A DNA stretch of 64,000 bases from positions 3,968,001-4,032,000 of the forward strand of contig JAKSGN010000005.1 in NCBI GenBank assembly GCA_024180945.1, in the 5' to 3' direction. The notes under the pieces were generated by a model. The model ran no database searches, was not told where the DNA came from, and saw nothing but the letters and a program-made list of their open reading frames with translations. Position numbers and translations under genes: made by a program. Source of the stretch: Macrophomina tecta. Its lineage: Eukaryota; Ascomycota; Dothideomycetes; Botryosphaeriales; Botryosphaeriaceae. Numbering within the stretch: the first letter of the stretch is position 1; each line of letters starts with the position of its first letter. Shown here piece after piece: positions 32,783-44,116 of this stretch.

Positions 32783-34947
32783 ATGGGTATCCACCGGCTC
32801 CTTCATCACATGCAAGACTTCGGAAGTCCTGTCGAACTTGGAACATCTTGGCAGAGCAACACCAGCAGCTCACCCACTAGGGATTTTGCAAAAAAGTATC
32901 TCGTCGTTGATGGCCCAAGCCTGGCCTACCACGCATACCATCGTGCAGTCGCCGGAAGATACCATGCCCGCAATGCTCTGGAGGCTGTGCCATCCCACGG
33001 TGAGATAGCTGCTATTGCCGCTGATTTTCTCACAACCCTTGAGGCACATAATATCCACGTGTAATATTACCCTTGATCACCACCTGATCGGATCTCATTG
33101 ACTAAATGGCAGAGTAGCAATCTTCTTTGATGGCGGACTTCCTGCGACTAAGCGCGCTACCCGTCTGCAACGCCTCCACTCGTCCTGTGTTCAGCTCCAG
33201 GCCTTCAAGACTCTGCATCCTGACGAAGTTCGATGTGTCCGCTCCAAGATTGAAACAAACGCCTTCCATGGACCCACTTCAGTGCCCGAAAAACTGCTCG
33301 CGCTACCAGCTACGCCTTTCCTCGTCCCAGCAGTCATTGACCATCTATGCAAGAGCGCCTTTTCCGACCGTACCTTCGTAATCCCCGGCGAAGCAGATAT
33401 TTTCTGCGCTGATGTTGTCAACCGTGTAAGTCACAAGAAGGAATGCTGGCTTCTCAGCTCCGACACAGACTTGCTGGTGTTCGACCTCGGACCCAGCGGT
33501 TCTGTATTGCGCTTCCAGGATGTTAGCTTAGCAACGTTTCCTCGACGGACGGTGCTCAAAGGTATCGAGTATCACCCGAAACGTATTGCGGACCGGCTGG
33601 GACTGAGGCTTTTGGCACCTTTCGCATTTTCACTTACAAAGGACCCTCATCAGAAGCTGAATGAACTCATTCAAGCTGCTAAGGCTTTGGATCTGTCATC
33701 CCCAGACTACAAGCTGTGGTTGGAGGAGTACACTCCGCTTCATGGCATATCCGGCTCCAACCAACTGCTGTTCAACCAGTACCGCATCAACTGCTCTGTA
33801 TTTAAGGTACCGGTGTTGCCTTCTGCGCGGAGAATTGGGGCTGACCAAGCAACAGAGTTCTGATGTGCTTCGTGCTCTGGTTCCGGAGGAATTAGGAGAA
33901 TCTGCTTTCCAAACAGTGATAAGACCCCAGTCGCATGAAATGAAGCAAGAGGCAGGAGCTTACTTGCGATACCTAAAAGACGAACAGCTAAGGACCATGG
34001 ATCCAAGAGTCTCTGAATTTGTCAACCAAGTGTGCTCAGCTATCGTTACGCACAAGTTTAATACCAACATTCAACCAATGAAGATCGAAAGTGAGGATTG
34101 CTCCATATTCCTTCCTTTCCTCATTGAGGATCCGACACGGGCTTCGGCATGGCGTCCATCCGTAGATCTGCGATACCTCGGCTACTGCATTCTCTCCCTT
34201 CCTATGCCTTCCCGGGTCTCAATTGAAGAATGGGAGCGCCGGGGCCAACAAATCGCGCCATGCACCGTTCCTCGTTTAAATTACAAGAAACAAGAAATAA
34301 TAGCCGCGTGCGACGAATTGAGCGCCCATATCACCGCTTTCATGGTCAATTCTGGCGACCTGCACCTCACCGCCCCGTTGCACTTTTGGAAACTCTATGG
34401 CGCAATGTACCTATGCGACAAGCTCATTCAGAATGAGGAACGCCCGGCCTCGAAGAGCCAGGTCCTGAACTTATACCGCGGTCGTCAAGGACAGCTCAAC
34501 TGGCCCTACATCCATCGCGCCGCGCAGCTGCAAGGCGTCTGGTACTCGCTACGCATGCTCCGCCAATTCCTAAGCATATTCCTGTCATTCCCTGTGGACG
34601 CTGTGTACCGGGCGGACGTCCACGCGGATGCGGACATTCAGAAGGCGGTTGCGGGCCTGTACGAACGCCTGGACGGCCTACCCTCGGCAACAAAGTTCTT
34701 CGACCCCGTCTCAGCGGACGACGTAGACGCCATCCCGGAGAGCTATTTGATTGCCGCCATCGAGACCTTCCCCAGTCTGGCGCCGGATCCAAAGGAGGAG
34801 TACCATGCGGCTTACGAGAAGAGGAAGAACAGGAAGCGCAAGAAGGCGAAGCAGGGCCAGTCGGCGGGGGAGGAGAAGGTGGATCCGCAGGAGCGGATGT
34901 TGAAGAACAGGTTCGCGGCTCTGAATCGCCTGGCCGACGATATCTGA
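32783..34947 (+). CDS. Asteroid/XPG N-domain-like nuclease-fold protein
   Basis: Exons join(32783..33060,33113..33806,33856..34947), 687 aa. The introns are 52 bp (phase 2) and 49 bp (phase 0). The start MGIHRLLHHMQDFG and the following KYLVVDGPSLAYHAYH match the XPG N-region, in which the Asp of VDG binds metal. The second block, VAIFFDGGLPATKRATRLQR, keeps the FFDGG acid. The XPG-I-like part reads FVIPGEADIFCADVVNR then WLLSSDTDLLVFD, with the acidic GEAD and SDTD clusters. This order is that of fungal Asteroid-domain (Asteroid/MKT1-like) proteins, relatives of FEN1. The C-terminal 350 residues are less conserved and end in a basic stretch (RKNRKRKKAKQG). Acidic residues are kept, so metal-dependent nuclease activity is possible but not shown. 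Confidence 0.88.
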
Positions 34948-35488
34948 AGGTTGGAGTAGGGATCGACCCGGTGCGGGATGGCGGGAGTGTGGCCAAAGCT
35001 CGCGGGCTGGTATGACCTCTTGGAGAACCAAGCGTGGCATGTGCTCCTTGGCACGGAACGGTCAAGAAGGGTAATGTGCGGATCGCGGTGGCTTTACGTG
35101 CACAACGACTTTTGGAACAGTAACGAGCTTGTAGCCTAGCGGGGTATCATTCGGCATTCACGGCAGTAGTGTTATTTGGAACAGGGAGCTAAACAATGGA
35201 GGAGGACCCTCCATTAGGCAAGATATGCCAATCGATCTATACGAAGGCACTCGAGATGTTGGAAAACTCCATGCGTATGAGAATAGAGGGGGAAAAAAAA
35301 ATAAAATAAAAGGAAACCCGTGCCGCGTTCCTCATCAATGTCGACTCTTCGTCAAAGCCCCTAGCCCTGTCTCGCTCAATGTATCCAATCGCCCTCCGAA
35401 TATGGACTTCGAGCAGTGATACCGCGAAAGACAAGAAAACATCCGCCTTAACAGCTTTTTGACAACTCCGCCGGCCACCCATCTTCAC
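34948..35488. other. Intergenic region between convergent genes
   Basis: Mixed composition with a short A-rich segment at 35291-35311. It contains the two 3' flanks and no gene. Confidence 0.5.
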
Positions 35489-36208
35489 CTAGACGTCCTC
35501 CCTGAATATGCTTCTCCGCGAGTCCGTCGGGCTGTTGGCGCCATTGCCCCTCTCATGGGAATCCACAGGCCTGGGGCTGACGCCGCGCAAGTTGCTGCGC
35601 TCCACATCATCGCCAAACGGATTCTCGCGCGTGGCGGCGCCGCCAGTCCTGCCCATCTCCTCGTCGTACCGCTCATCCAGCTCCCTCGTCCTGCTCCTGC
35701 CCCGCTCGGAGCCGGCTGCGGCGCTGAGCCCGGCACTGTGCGGCGGCGCGGCGTACATGCCGGCGGAGCCGCCGTAGGGGGTGGGCTCGCGCAAGCCGAG
35801 CTCCTGCTCTTCCTCGTAGCCGTAGCCGTAGTCGGCCTCGTTGCCGACGCGCGCGTCCCAGGCCTCGTCCGGGTCGAGGGTGCCGCGGGCGCGGGCGGCG
35901 CCGCGCGTGGAGGTGGCGCCGGATTCCTCGTAGGCGCCGGCGGCGTAGCGCGTGTTCTTGTTGCGGCCGTGCTTGAGCGAGGCGATCTTGTCGTTGACCC
36001 AGCCGACGATGCCGCCGGGCGCGGGCGAGGGCAGCGCGGCGGAGCCCGAGGCGCCGACGCTGGAGCGCGAGCCGCGCGCGAAAGGGTTGAGGGATGGTGG
36101 GGGGAGGCCGAGGCGCTGGGCGCGGATGCGGGTGTAGGCGATCCAGGCGCCGCCGCCGATGAGGAGGAGGAGGAAGAGGACAAGGAAGAAGATGCCGACG
36201 CCGGACAT
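35489..36208 (-). CDS. Single-pass membrane protein with Ser/Gly-rich tail
   Basis: Single exon, 239 aa. Residues 4-25 form one strong membrane segment (GIFFLVLFLLLLIGGGAWIA), followed by a basic stretch TRIRAQRLGLPPPSLNPF. The rest is hydrophilic and low complexity: a conserved GGIVGWVNDKIASLKHGRNKNTRYAAGAYEE-type block (about residues 65-95), then acidic/Tyr-Gly-rich sequence, and it ends DSRRSIFREDV. This layout is common in ascomycetes, where the family is often labelled acid phosphatase-like. I see no phosphatase motif and do not support that label. The likely topology is a short outside or lumenal N-terminus with a cytosolic tail. Confidence 0.85.
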   Translation of the reverse strand: MSGVGIFFLVLFLLLLIGGGAWIAYTRIRAQRLGLPPPSLNPFARGSRSSVGASGSAALPSPAPGGIVGWVNDKIASLKHGRNKNTRYAAGAYEESGATSTRGAARARGTLDPDEAWDARVGNEADYGYGYEEEQELGLREPTPYGGSAGMYAAPPHSAGLSAAAGSERGRSRTRELDERYDEEMGRTGGAATRENPFGDDVERSNLRGVSPRPVDSHERGNGANSPTDSRRSIFREDV

Positions 36209-37283
36209 TGTGGTTGGGTTGGGGTGGTCTGTTTTGGTTGGTTGGTAGGACGGGCGGGCGCGGAGGGAGGCCGCCGGATGGGGTGGGAGGGAGGAAGCGG
36301 TCGGTGGGCGTGAGGCTGGGGTTGCGCTGAAGTTGGCCTGGGGTTATTTTTAGGGCATGGGATGAGATGGTGGAGGGTTGACGTCGGTGAGGAGGGCGGT
36401 GCGCTTGGACGTGAGGCTGGGCGACGCCGGTCTTGCCGTGGATATGGGGGGGTGTCGGGAGCGCAATGGCCGGGCGCTGGCGATGGAGCACGAGTATGGG
36501 ATGTCTGGCGACTGGGAATGGGAGGCTGTGGGCGAGGTGAAGTGAGCTGGTGGTGGTGCTGCTGCTGCTGACAAGGCACTGAAACGACGAGCCGGAGCAG
36601 GCGACGGCAAGGCTATGACGACGGACGGGTGCACGGCCGCTGCCTCGAGCTTCCCAATGTCTGCCTCGCCCTGCCCGTCAATCCCAGCCCTCCCGCGCCG
36701 CATCTTCTTCTGACCGCCCGCTGCCGCTGCGAGAGCTGCATGCCCACAAGGAGCCGCAACGCATCACCCATCCAGTGCCAGTCAGCAGACCGCAATGGGC
36801 TCCAGACGCAATTTCATGTCCCAGGAACAGGCCTCAATGGACCCACCGTGATGGCGCGCACGCTCGCTTCGTCGCTTGAAACCCCACGCGAGCGCACCGG
36901 ATCGGATCGGCAGCGTCTGCTGCTGCATTGGCTCGGCCAGGCCTTCTCCCGCTGCCGCTGTTCTCGTGTCCCAACTCGTCCTTCAGCTCGGACGACCGTC
37001 TCGCGAGACGTCGATGACGGCCTTCGCTCTCCCGAAGTCTGCGCTCCACTTGTCAGCACGCCTGCCCTGTGCTCAGGAACCGCTGTCAATCCTCCGGGAA
37101 AAATGGCCACCGCCAATGTCGATCAGTGCGGGGCGCGGGGAACGCTCCATCGTGCATTCATCCAGACTCATGCGCATTCGCCAGGCCCCGCTAGGGGTGG
37201 AGGCTGCAAAACATCTTTAAAATCCGGGGTGCGTCTTTTCGAGATGGCTTGACCAAGGCTCCGTGTCGGATTCACTCGTCTCC
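36209..37283. promoter_or_regulatory. Divergent intergenic region
   Basis: It separates the minus-strand membrane protein from the plus-strand glycosidase. It is GC-rich. An inverted CCAAT (ATTGG) lies near 36929-36933, and TTTAAAAT near 37217 could serve as a TATA-like element for the glycosidase. No gene is seen. Confidence 0.4.
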
Positions 37284-39380
37284 ATGCACGTCGCCCGAGT
37301 ATGGTCACTTCTGGCGGCGGCCTCAATGGCCGTAGCTACTCCTATCAACCGAAGTGACGTCGTCCGCAGGTTCAATCCAACCCGCAACGGCTCGGCCTCC
37401 TCCTATGATACTCCCATGCAGGTCGGCAACGGGGATTTCGCCTTCGGGGCCGACATCACTGGCCTTCAGACGGTGCTTCCGTGGAATATCCTATCCTCTT
37501 GGTGTTGGCACAATTCTTCTCTGCCGACGATTGCTGGACAGACTTCCCCAGAAGACTTCACCGGTCTCGATTGGTGGACACACGGCCGTCTAGTCAGCTA
37601 TGCCCAGCCGAATCCCGCACAAGCGGCAATCTCGCAGTGGATGATTGCCAATCCTCACCGAGTCAACCTGGCCCGGATCGGATTCGCTCTAGACGGGAAC
37701 TCGATCGCCGACTCCGACATCACCAGCCCTCTACAGAATCTGGACTTGTTCAGCGGCACCTTGGCCTCGACATTCTCTCTCCGCGGACATGTAGTATCCG
37801 TCCATACCGTGGCGGATCCGTTTTCGGACACGCTCGGGGTCGAAGTCCATTCGTCCCTGCTCAGCACCGGCTCTCTTTCTGTCTTCTTCGACTTTCCGTA
37901 CTCGACGGATAAGAACAAGTTCGAGAATTTCGTCGGCCTCTTCAATGCCACCACGAATCACACAACTTCTCTCCGCCAGAGTTTCGGGTTCGCGGAGATT
38001 AAACACGAGATTGACGCCACCACGTATTTCACGAGCATACGCTGGGATGGTAATCATACCACTGTTTCTGGACCCGCTGTCAATACACACCGCTACTTCC
38101 TGGGCACACGGGGTGATTCTCTGAAATTCACTGCCACGTTTGCACCAGAAAGCCATAATTGTAACAATAGCTTCAAATCTGTCGTGGATGCATCAGCTCA
38201 GTGGTGGAACCAATATTGGGAGAGCGGCGCATTCCTAGATCTGACCACCGTGCCTAACCCGAACGCCACTGAAATCCAGAGACGCACGATCCTATCGCAG
38301 TATCTACTGGCAGTGAATGAGGCAGGGAGAGATCCGCCACAGGAATCCGGGCTCACCAACAATGGCTGGTATGGAAAATTCCACATGGAGATGGTTTTCT
38401 GGCACCTTGCCCACTGGGAGTTCTGGGGGAAGCAGGACCTGTTGGATCGAAGTATCGGCGTGTACGAGCGCTTTCTGCCGACATCTCTGCAGCGGGCTGA
38501 GCTGCAAGGATATACCGGTGCTCGCTGGGGTAAAATGAGTGACCCGTCCGGCCGTTCCGCACCTGGAGAAATCAACTCGCTCCTGATTTGGCAGCAAGTA
38601 CACCCCTTCTACTTTGCCGAAATCGAATACCGTCGCAATCCAGGCAACGCGACATTAGCCAAATGGGACGATGTACTCCATGCAACCGCCGAATGGATGA
38701 GCTCGTACGCCTTCCACAACGATACGACTGGCGTTTATGACCTAGGTCCCCCGATGTATCCGGTTTCTGAAAATACCAATCCGAATGCCACAGTCAATCC
38801 AACATTTGAATTGGCGTACTGGGAGTTCGGCCTTTCCATTGCTGCCAAATGGCAAAAGCGGCAAGGCAAGCCTGTGCCTTCACATTGGATGACTGTTGCA
38901 GAGCGTCTTGCACCTCTCCCGATCGAAAATGGAACCTATGTGACCTATGAAGGCATTTCTGACATGTGGACGGACCCAGACCTGACATCAGATCACCAAG
39001 GCCTCCTTGTTATCAATGGAGTCCTTCCACCACCCTCAAACATCGACTTTGCCATATTTAATGCGACGGTGGAGCGTGTATATCAGACGTGGAACTTTTC
39101 GTTCAGCTACGGCTGGGACTTTCCGCTCCTGGCCATGACTGCCTTGAGGACCGGTGATCCGGAAATGGCGGTACGCTGGCTCTTGGACGAAAATTTCGCA
39201 TTTGACGATGTAGGGATGCCAATTGGGGGAACAAGGGTCCCAACACCGTATTTCCCGGCCAGCGGTGGGCTGTTGCTTGCTGTTGCCATGTTGGCTGCGG
39301 GTTGGGAGGCCGCTGAAGGACCGAAATGGCCGGATTCCTGGACTGGTGTGAAGTCCGAGGCGTTCAGTCCAATATTTTAA
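37284..39380 (+). CDS. Secreted six-hairpin glycosidase-like protein (GH65/GH95-like fold)
   Basis: Single exon, 698 aa. The start is set at ATG 37284 because it begins a signal peptide (MHVARVWSLLAAASMAVATP). The mature protein opens with a beta-sandwich region (SYDTPMQVGNGDFAFGADITGLQ) and then an all-helical barrel. It carries many N-glycosylation sequons (NGS, NHT, NGT, NAT, NFS). The central block NNGWYGKFHMEMVFWHLAHW resembles the conserved HGHVFWD-type segment of GH65 and related families. A TGARWGKM block and a GDPEMAVRWLLDENF block follow. It is likely an extracellular glycan-active enzyme. The linkage specificity and catalytic acid cannot be fixed from sequence alone. Absence of introns in a 2.1-kb gene is unusual for this window. 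Confidence 0.87.
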   Translation: MHVARVWSLLAAASMAVATPINRSDVVRRFNPTRNGSASSYDTPMQVGNGDFAFGADITGLQTVLPWNILSSWCWHNSSLPTIAGQTSPEDFTGLDWWTHGRLVSYAQPNPAQAAISQWMIANPHRVNLARIGFALDGNSIADSDITSPLQNLDLFSGTLASTFSLRGHVVSVHTVADPFSDTLGVEVHSSLLSTGSLSVFFDFPYSTDKNKFENFVGLFNATTNHTTSLRQSFGFAEIKHEIDATTYFTSIRWDGNHTTVSGPAVNTHRYFLGTRGDSLKFTATFAPESHNCNNSFKSVVDASAQWWNQYWESGAFLDLTTVPNPNATEIQRRTILSQYLLAVNEAGRDPPQESGLTNNGWYGKFHMEMVFWHLAHWEFWGKQDLLDRSIGVYERFLPTSLQRAELQGYTGARWGKMSDPSGRSAPGEINSLLIWQQVHPFYFAEIEYRRNPGNATLAKWDDVLHATAEWMSSYAFHNDTTGVYDLGPPMYPVSENTNPNATVNPTFELAYWEFGLSIAAKWQKRQGKPVPSHWMTVAERLAPLPIENGTYVTYEGISDMWTDPDLTSDHQGLLVINGVLPPPSNIDFAIFNATVERVYQTWNFSFSYGWDFPLLAMTALRTGDPEMAVRWLLDENFAFDDVGMPIGGTRVPTPYFPASGGLLLAVAMLAAGWEAAEGPKWPDSWTGVKSEAFSPIF

Positions 39381-40711
39381 GAGAGGTCGAAGCAAGTTTG
39401 GATGCCTTATGTGCGGGAGGGCTGGTTCGTAAGGCTTGGCCCTCAAGCGGATCTGCTACACATATTGCGCTGACAGATACTGATCTCTTATCTTCACAAC
39501 TCTTCGCCTGGCCAAGACGGAAATCAGCAAGTGACGCTGTTAGAAACTGACACACGAAGACAGCATCACACATGCTTTCATGGACTGGTGCTCACAAGCA
39601 AACGGATAGCTGATGTTCCGCAGGATGAGTTAAATGAGAAGGACTGTGCGGTAGATCATGGTCATCGCATATACGCGGTTTGAGCAAAGTAATACTTGTG
39701 GCTGCGAGTCTAAATGGCGCCTTAGACCTGTCGATGCCTGTTTTCGGAGGAATGTTGTCACTTCAGGCGGGGGCTGGTGCAGCAATTTTCCCACAATGGC
39801 TGTTGCGGCTCTCCGACTTCTGAAACCAGCAACGCCGCAGCAGCTCACCACCACGCCTCATGCGCGCCTGTGACTCGCCAAATCAACCATTTTCAAATTC
39901 CCGAATAATCCCATTCGCTGTGGCGCCGAAGCGCCGATGATCGCCGTTATGGATCTCCGCTGCGACTCTTTGTCACTCCCGCTGCCAAGCATCTCCGCTT
40001 CCACCTTTGCACCCCTACCCGGCACATCTTGAGTATCATACACGATTAGCAGCCATCACCTCATGACGCCACAATTCTCGACGAATCAGCATGGCTTGAT
40101 TGCCAGGAGACGCCTCAGGCTGCACTGTCAGTCATGCATTTCGCTCAAGTGGCGCACACCACCTTGTCCGGGGAATTCACCATCCGGCACAGGGCTGGGA
40201 CTGGCCCCCATGAATTCCTGACCCTTTGAATTTTCCTCTGCGCAGCTACCGCCGCGATAAGCTTGTAAGAGCTTGATTCGAGCAATCTACCCATAACCAT
40301 GACGAATTATTCTTTGCAAGCTGCATCGACGCTTCCCGCGTGGCCATCAAACCCTGCCCCAGCAGCCCAACCCAAATCACACACCCCCCGACTCAGGCTT
40401 CCACACCTTGGCGCTTCGAACTGAGTGGCAAGTCAAGGAGCTTGCATCTGCGCTCATGGACGTCTTGGTGTATAAAACTCCCGAGAGCCAGCGCCTCTCA
40501 GTTTGGATTCCCTCACCCAGCTTTCAGCCTTCCAGCCCTCACCCACCTTAATTTACGCTCTTTTTTAAGCTTATCACTTAAAATTCGCCACGTGCTGTGC
40601 ACGCTTGCCGTTCTCTTTTCCCAACCTTTATACGCTCGACGCGCAAAGAATTAACTTCACGACCTTCCTTTCGATCTAATCGTGAAGCCCCTCCTTCAAA
40701 TTCCAGCAAAA
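39381..40711. promoter_or_regulatory. Intergenic region and promoter of a small secreted protein
   Basis: No gene is recognised. A TATAAAA box lies at 40471-40477, 235 bases before the start codon at 40712. It is followed by a pyrimidine-rich leader (CTCTTTTTTAAGC, CCTTCCTTTCG), a pattern typical of strongly expressed fungal genes. Confidence 0.55.
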
Positions 40712-41714
40712 ATGAAGTACTCCTCCGTTGCCGCTCTCTCCGTCGTCGCTCTGGCAGCGGCTTCGCCTGTCAAGCCTGGCCGTAAGTAGTTTCTCGATAC
40801 AGCACCATTACTCCGCGTATAACCCAGCTTGATATGGAACACCATCACACCCCTAAGCATGATCGCCGCTTCCCGAGACCGCAGTGACTGATGAGCTCCA
40901 CAGCTGCCAACACCAACATGATCGACAACATCATAAGCAACGCCAAGTGGGCTACCCGCTCCGTCGGCGAGGCTTTCAAGCGGGACGGTGATGACAATGG
41001 CCGCGGAGGCCGTGGCCGCGGCCGTGGCCGCAACCGGGACGACGATGATAACAACGCCATCATCGTCATCCTCGGCATTGACGACAAGAACGACGAGCAG
41101 AAGAAACAGGAGCGTAAGTTTTCTTCTCTCCCTTCGCCACCCTCCCCATCTCCAATCTTCCCTCTCCACCGCTCCAACCCCCATCACTGACACGCGCGTC
41201 CCAAACAGAGGCGCTCCAGATCGCCCAACTCCAGCTCGCCAAAGCCGCCAAGCTCGACGCCGCGGCCCTTGACACGGCGAAGAAGGCTCAAGAGCTCGCG
41301 CTCGCGGCCCAGGACGCCAAGATCAAGGCCGTGCAGGCGCAGGCCATCGCCGATGGCGGCGACGCCAAGTCTGCCGGCGACCAGATGGCGGAGCAGATGA
41401 GCGAGGGCCAGAACGCCGCCATGAACGCGTGCGCCGCGGCCGCGGCCGGCCAGGCTCAGGACGGCGAGCAGGGCAACGACCAGGCGCAGGCCGAGGCCGA
41501 CCAGGCGGCTGCGGAGCAGCAGCAGGCTGCCGCGGACCAGGCTGCTGCTGAGCAGGCTGGCGCTACCCCCGCGGCCGACGCGGCTGCGGCTCAGGGCACG
41601 GGCGATGCTGCTGCTGCGGCGGAGGCCGCCGCCAATGGGACCGCTGGTGCGCAGGGCGTGTCGGAGGCGGCGAAGCGCGCGGCTGTTCGTCGCTCCCTCA
41701 ACGTTTGGCAGTAG
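40712..41714 (+). CDS. Secreted Ala/Gln-rich low-complexity protein
   Basis: Exons join(40712..40781,40904..41113,41209..41714), 261 aa. The introns are 122 and 95 bp, each phase 1, and the frame closes. A signal peptide is clear (MKYSSVAALSVVALAAASP). The second exon encodes a Gly/Arg run (GRGGRGRGRGRGRNRDDDD) followed by an Ile-rich NNAIIVILGIDDKN. The third exon is Ala/Gln/Glu-rich with long helical repeats (QAAAEQQQAAADQAAAEQ) and ends KRAAVRRSLNVWQ. Dibasic sites (FKRD, AKRA) could be Kex2 cleavage points. Its promoter has a TATA box and a long pyrimidine-rich leader, so high expression is likely. I know no function. It could be a cell-wall, spore-coat or effector-like protein. Confidence 0.82.
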
Positions 41715-43180
41715 ATTGCTCGACGGGGGAGCGTCGAGGCGTCACACCGCCTCGGCTGAAGGGTGGGCTGTCTGCTCGGAGAAGTTCGGTGGAGGCATGC
41801 AGGGGGCGTGGATGCGAAGGCTGATGGCTGAGAAGGGGCTGTGCGGTTGAAGATCGGGGGGCGAGTGATGATCTGGGTTGGAAAGTGTGTTGCGCGCGTG
41901 GGAATCATCTTCCTGCCATTTCGCGCTTCATGATTACGACTACCGGTTGTAGAAGGCGGCTTCCTCCTTTTTGCCCCGCCTTTTTTTTTATGCACACCGT
42001 TAATTCTTATTGTTGGGGTTGCAGTTACATAGTATTTTTCTCGCCGAGAAAGAGGGGAAGTGTGATACACGCTCTGTGAGCGCAAGGAATATTGTGGGGG
42101 GCGAATGCCCCCGGAAATGAGGCAAAGCAGAATACAGTGATTTCCTCGACCATTTCGAGTTATGAGATTCATGATCTGGCGCGCTAAAACTGAAAGGAAA
42201 GGGGGGGAAAAAAAATAAAAAGCCTGGCGCTGCCTGGAGCAAGTGCGGCCGAGGGGGATTGCAGGCAAAGTGCTTCATGCGGCTAGTCAGCGGCAGCGCC
42301 GGTGAGTCTGCCTGTTACTCAACTTCAGACGTTTGGAGAGGCAGCCACAACGCGACCGCTCGAGCTGGCATGCGTGGATCTCGGCTGCATGGGGCGCGGG
42401 ATCTTCCTACAAAGCGAGCCAGCGGTCCACGCTTTTATGCCGGCGGCGGCACGGGTAGTGCTGCGCAGAAGTCAGGAGCGGTCTGCTCCAGACGGCAAGC
42501 CGTGAAGTCAGTTACCGGCAGATGCTGAGACGCGACAGCGGCAGGAGTAAAGCAGGGGGGCCAAGAGGGCGGGACAAGTGCCAAGCCAGGCGGTGGAAGA
42601 AGAGCCGCTGACGAGCGGGCGGCCAAAGGGGGACACGGCACTCTTGCCAGCTAGCGCGGGAGGGTGCCGCGGACAGGGGCACCGGCCATGCTGTCGCGGT
42701 GCTATCGAAAAGCGGTGCCGCAGAATTTGCCAGATATGGGTGCGGAGGAGCGGTGGCAGGCTCTGCTCGAGGGATCTTCCGCGCTAGATCGTCGGGTGGT
42801 GGTGAGCTATGGCTGCAAAGAGACTAAATGGGGACGGCGAGGTCGGGGTATGCCGTGCAACTGAAGATGCTCGCAGACGTTTGAAGTTGCATGCACCTGC
42901 TCGCATCGAGTAAGTGATGGCCGCGGGCGTGGGGGGGGGGGGGCATGCACAGACAGGGCGAGAGGGAGCTGGTGGAGAGCGCGGCACGAGGGGGAGCGCA
43001 AGCTTGGGATGGCCTGTCGGTCTGGCAGCGAAGTGTCGCAGGCGCAACAGAGGTGCAGAGTGCGGGAGAGCCCGCCCAGGTGCCGCCGCCCTTCGGCAAG
43101 CCTGAGTGCATGACTCGCGCGAGGCCGCGCTCACGTCACTTGCGGCCGCCCGCCCTGCCTCTTCTCTCCCGCCGTGCACC
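41715..43180. other. Intergenic region with a solitary array-like motif and a G run
   Basis: No gene is recognised. CAGACGTTTGAAGTTG at 42874-42889 is an exact-type copy of the right half of the motif arrayed at 18-19.6 kb. A run of 13 G lies at 42931-42943. The sequence is purine-rich on the plus strand from 42.2 kb on. Confidence 0.6.
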
Positions 43181-44116
43181 ATGGCCGACGACGACATGAA
43201 GGTCAATCCCCAGCGGGCAAAGGAGCTCGTCGAGAACATCGCCCATGTCGCCGACAGGATCAAGGCCGCCAATAAGACCGGCAGGAATGTGCGTCCCCCG
43301 CCTGAGACACCTCCGCCCATTTTTTGCCGCCAGCCAGGAAACCGGCGGCAGGAGCCGTAAGCTGACATCTGCTGCTTCACCCCCCAGGTCCGCCTCATTG
43401 CCGTCTCGAAGCTGAAGCCTGCCACCGACGTGCTCGCCCTGCACACCGCTCCCGCTCCCCACACCCAGCGCCACTTCGGCGAGAACTACTTCCAGGAGCT
43501 GCAGGAGAAGGCTGCCATCCTGCCCCGCAGCATTCGATGGCACTTCATCGGCGCTCTGCAGACCAACAAGTGCAAGCCGCTGGCTGAGCAGATCCCAAAT
43601 CTGTTCTGCGTCTCGAGCGTCGACTCGGCCAAGAAGGCCGATCAGCTGGAGAAGGGCCGCAAGGCGCTGGTCGAGAAGAAGAAGCAGGAGGGCAGGGAGG
43701 AGGAAGTGAGCGAGCCGTTGCGCATCCAGGTCCAGGTCAACACCTCGGGCGAGGAGTCCAAGAGTGGAGTTGAGCCCAAGGACGCTGCCGCGCTGTGTCG
43801 CCATGTGCGCGAGCAGTGCCCTCACCTCAAGCTTTCCGGCCTGATGACCATTGGCGCCATTGCCCGCTCGCAGGCGACGACCCCAGAGACGGAGAACGAG
43901 GACTTTGTCGTGCTGCGTGAGACGCGGGATAAGGTGGCCCAGGAACTTGGGCTGGCTGCAGATGACCTGGAACTGAGTATGGGCATGAGCTCGGATTTTG
44001 AAGGCGCCATTGCCATGGGAAGCGATGAGGTTAGGGTGGGGACGACCATTTTCGGCGTTCGACCGCCGAAGAAAGATGCGAAAGTGAAAGAAGACATCGA
44101 AGAGGCCAAAAAGTAG
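43181..44116 (+). CDS. Pyridoxal-phosphate homeostasis protein (YggS/PROSC family)
   Basis: Exons join(43181..43288,43388..44116), 278 aa. The 99-bp intron is phase 0. The PLP lysine is Lys44 in VRLIAVSKLKPA. Other family blocks are present: FGENYFQELQEKA, RWHFIGALQTNKCK, VSSVDSAKKA, IQVQVNTSGEESKSG, LSGLMTIGAI, LSMGMSSDFEGAIAMGSDEVRVGTTIFG. These define the fold-type III TIM-barrel family that binds PLP without known catalysis and keeps free PLP and amino-acid pools balanced, in the cytosol or mitochondria. A fungal Lys/Glu-rich insert (KGRKALVEKKKQEGREEE) lies near residue 115. The start has an ideal context (CACCATGG). Confidence 0.95.
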
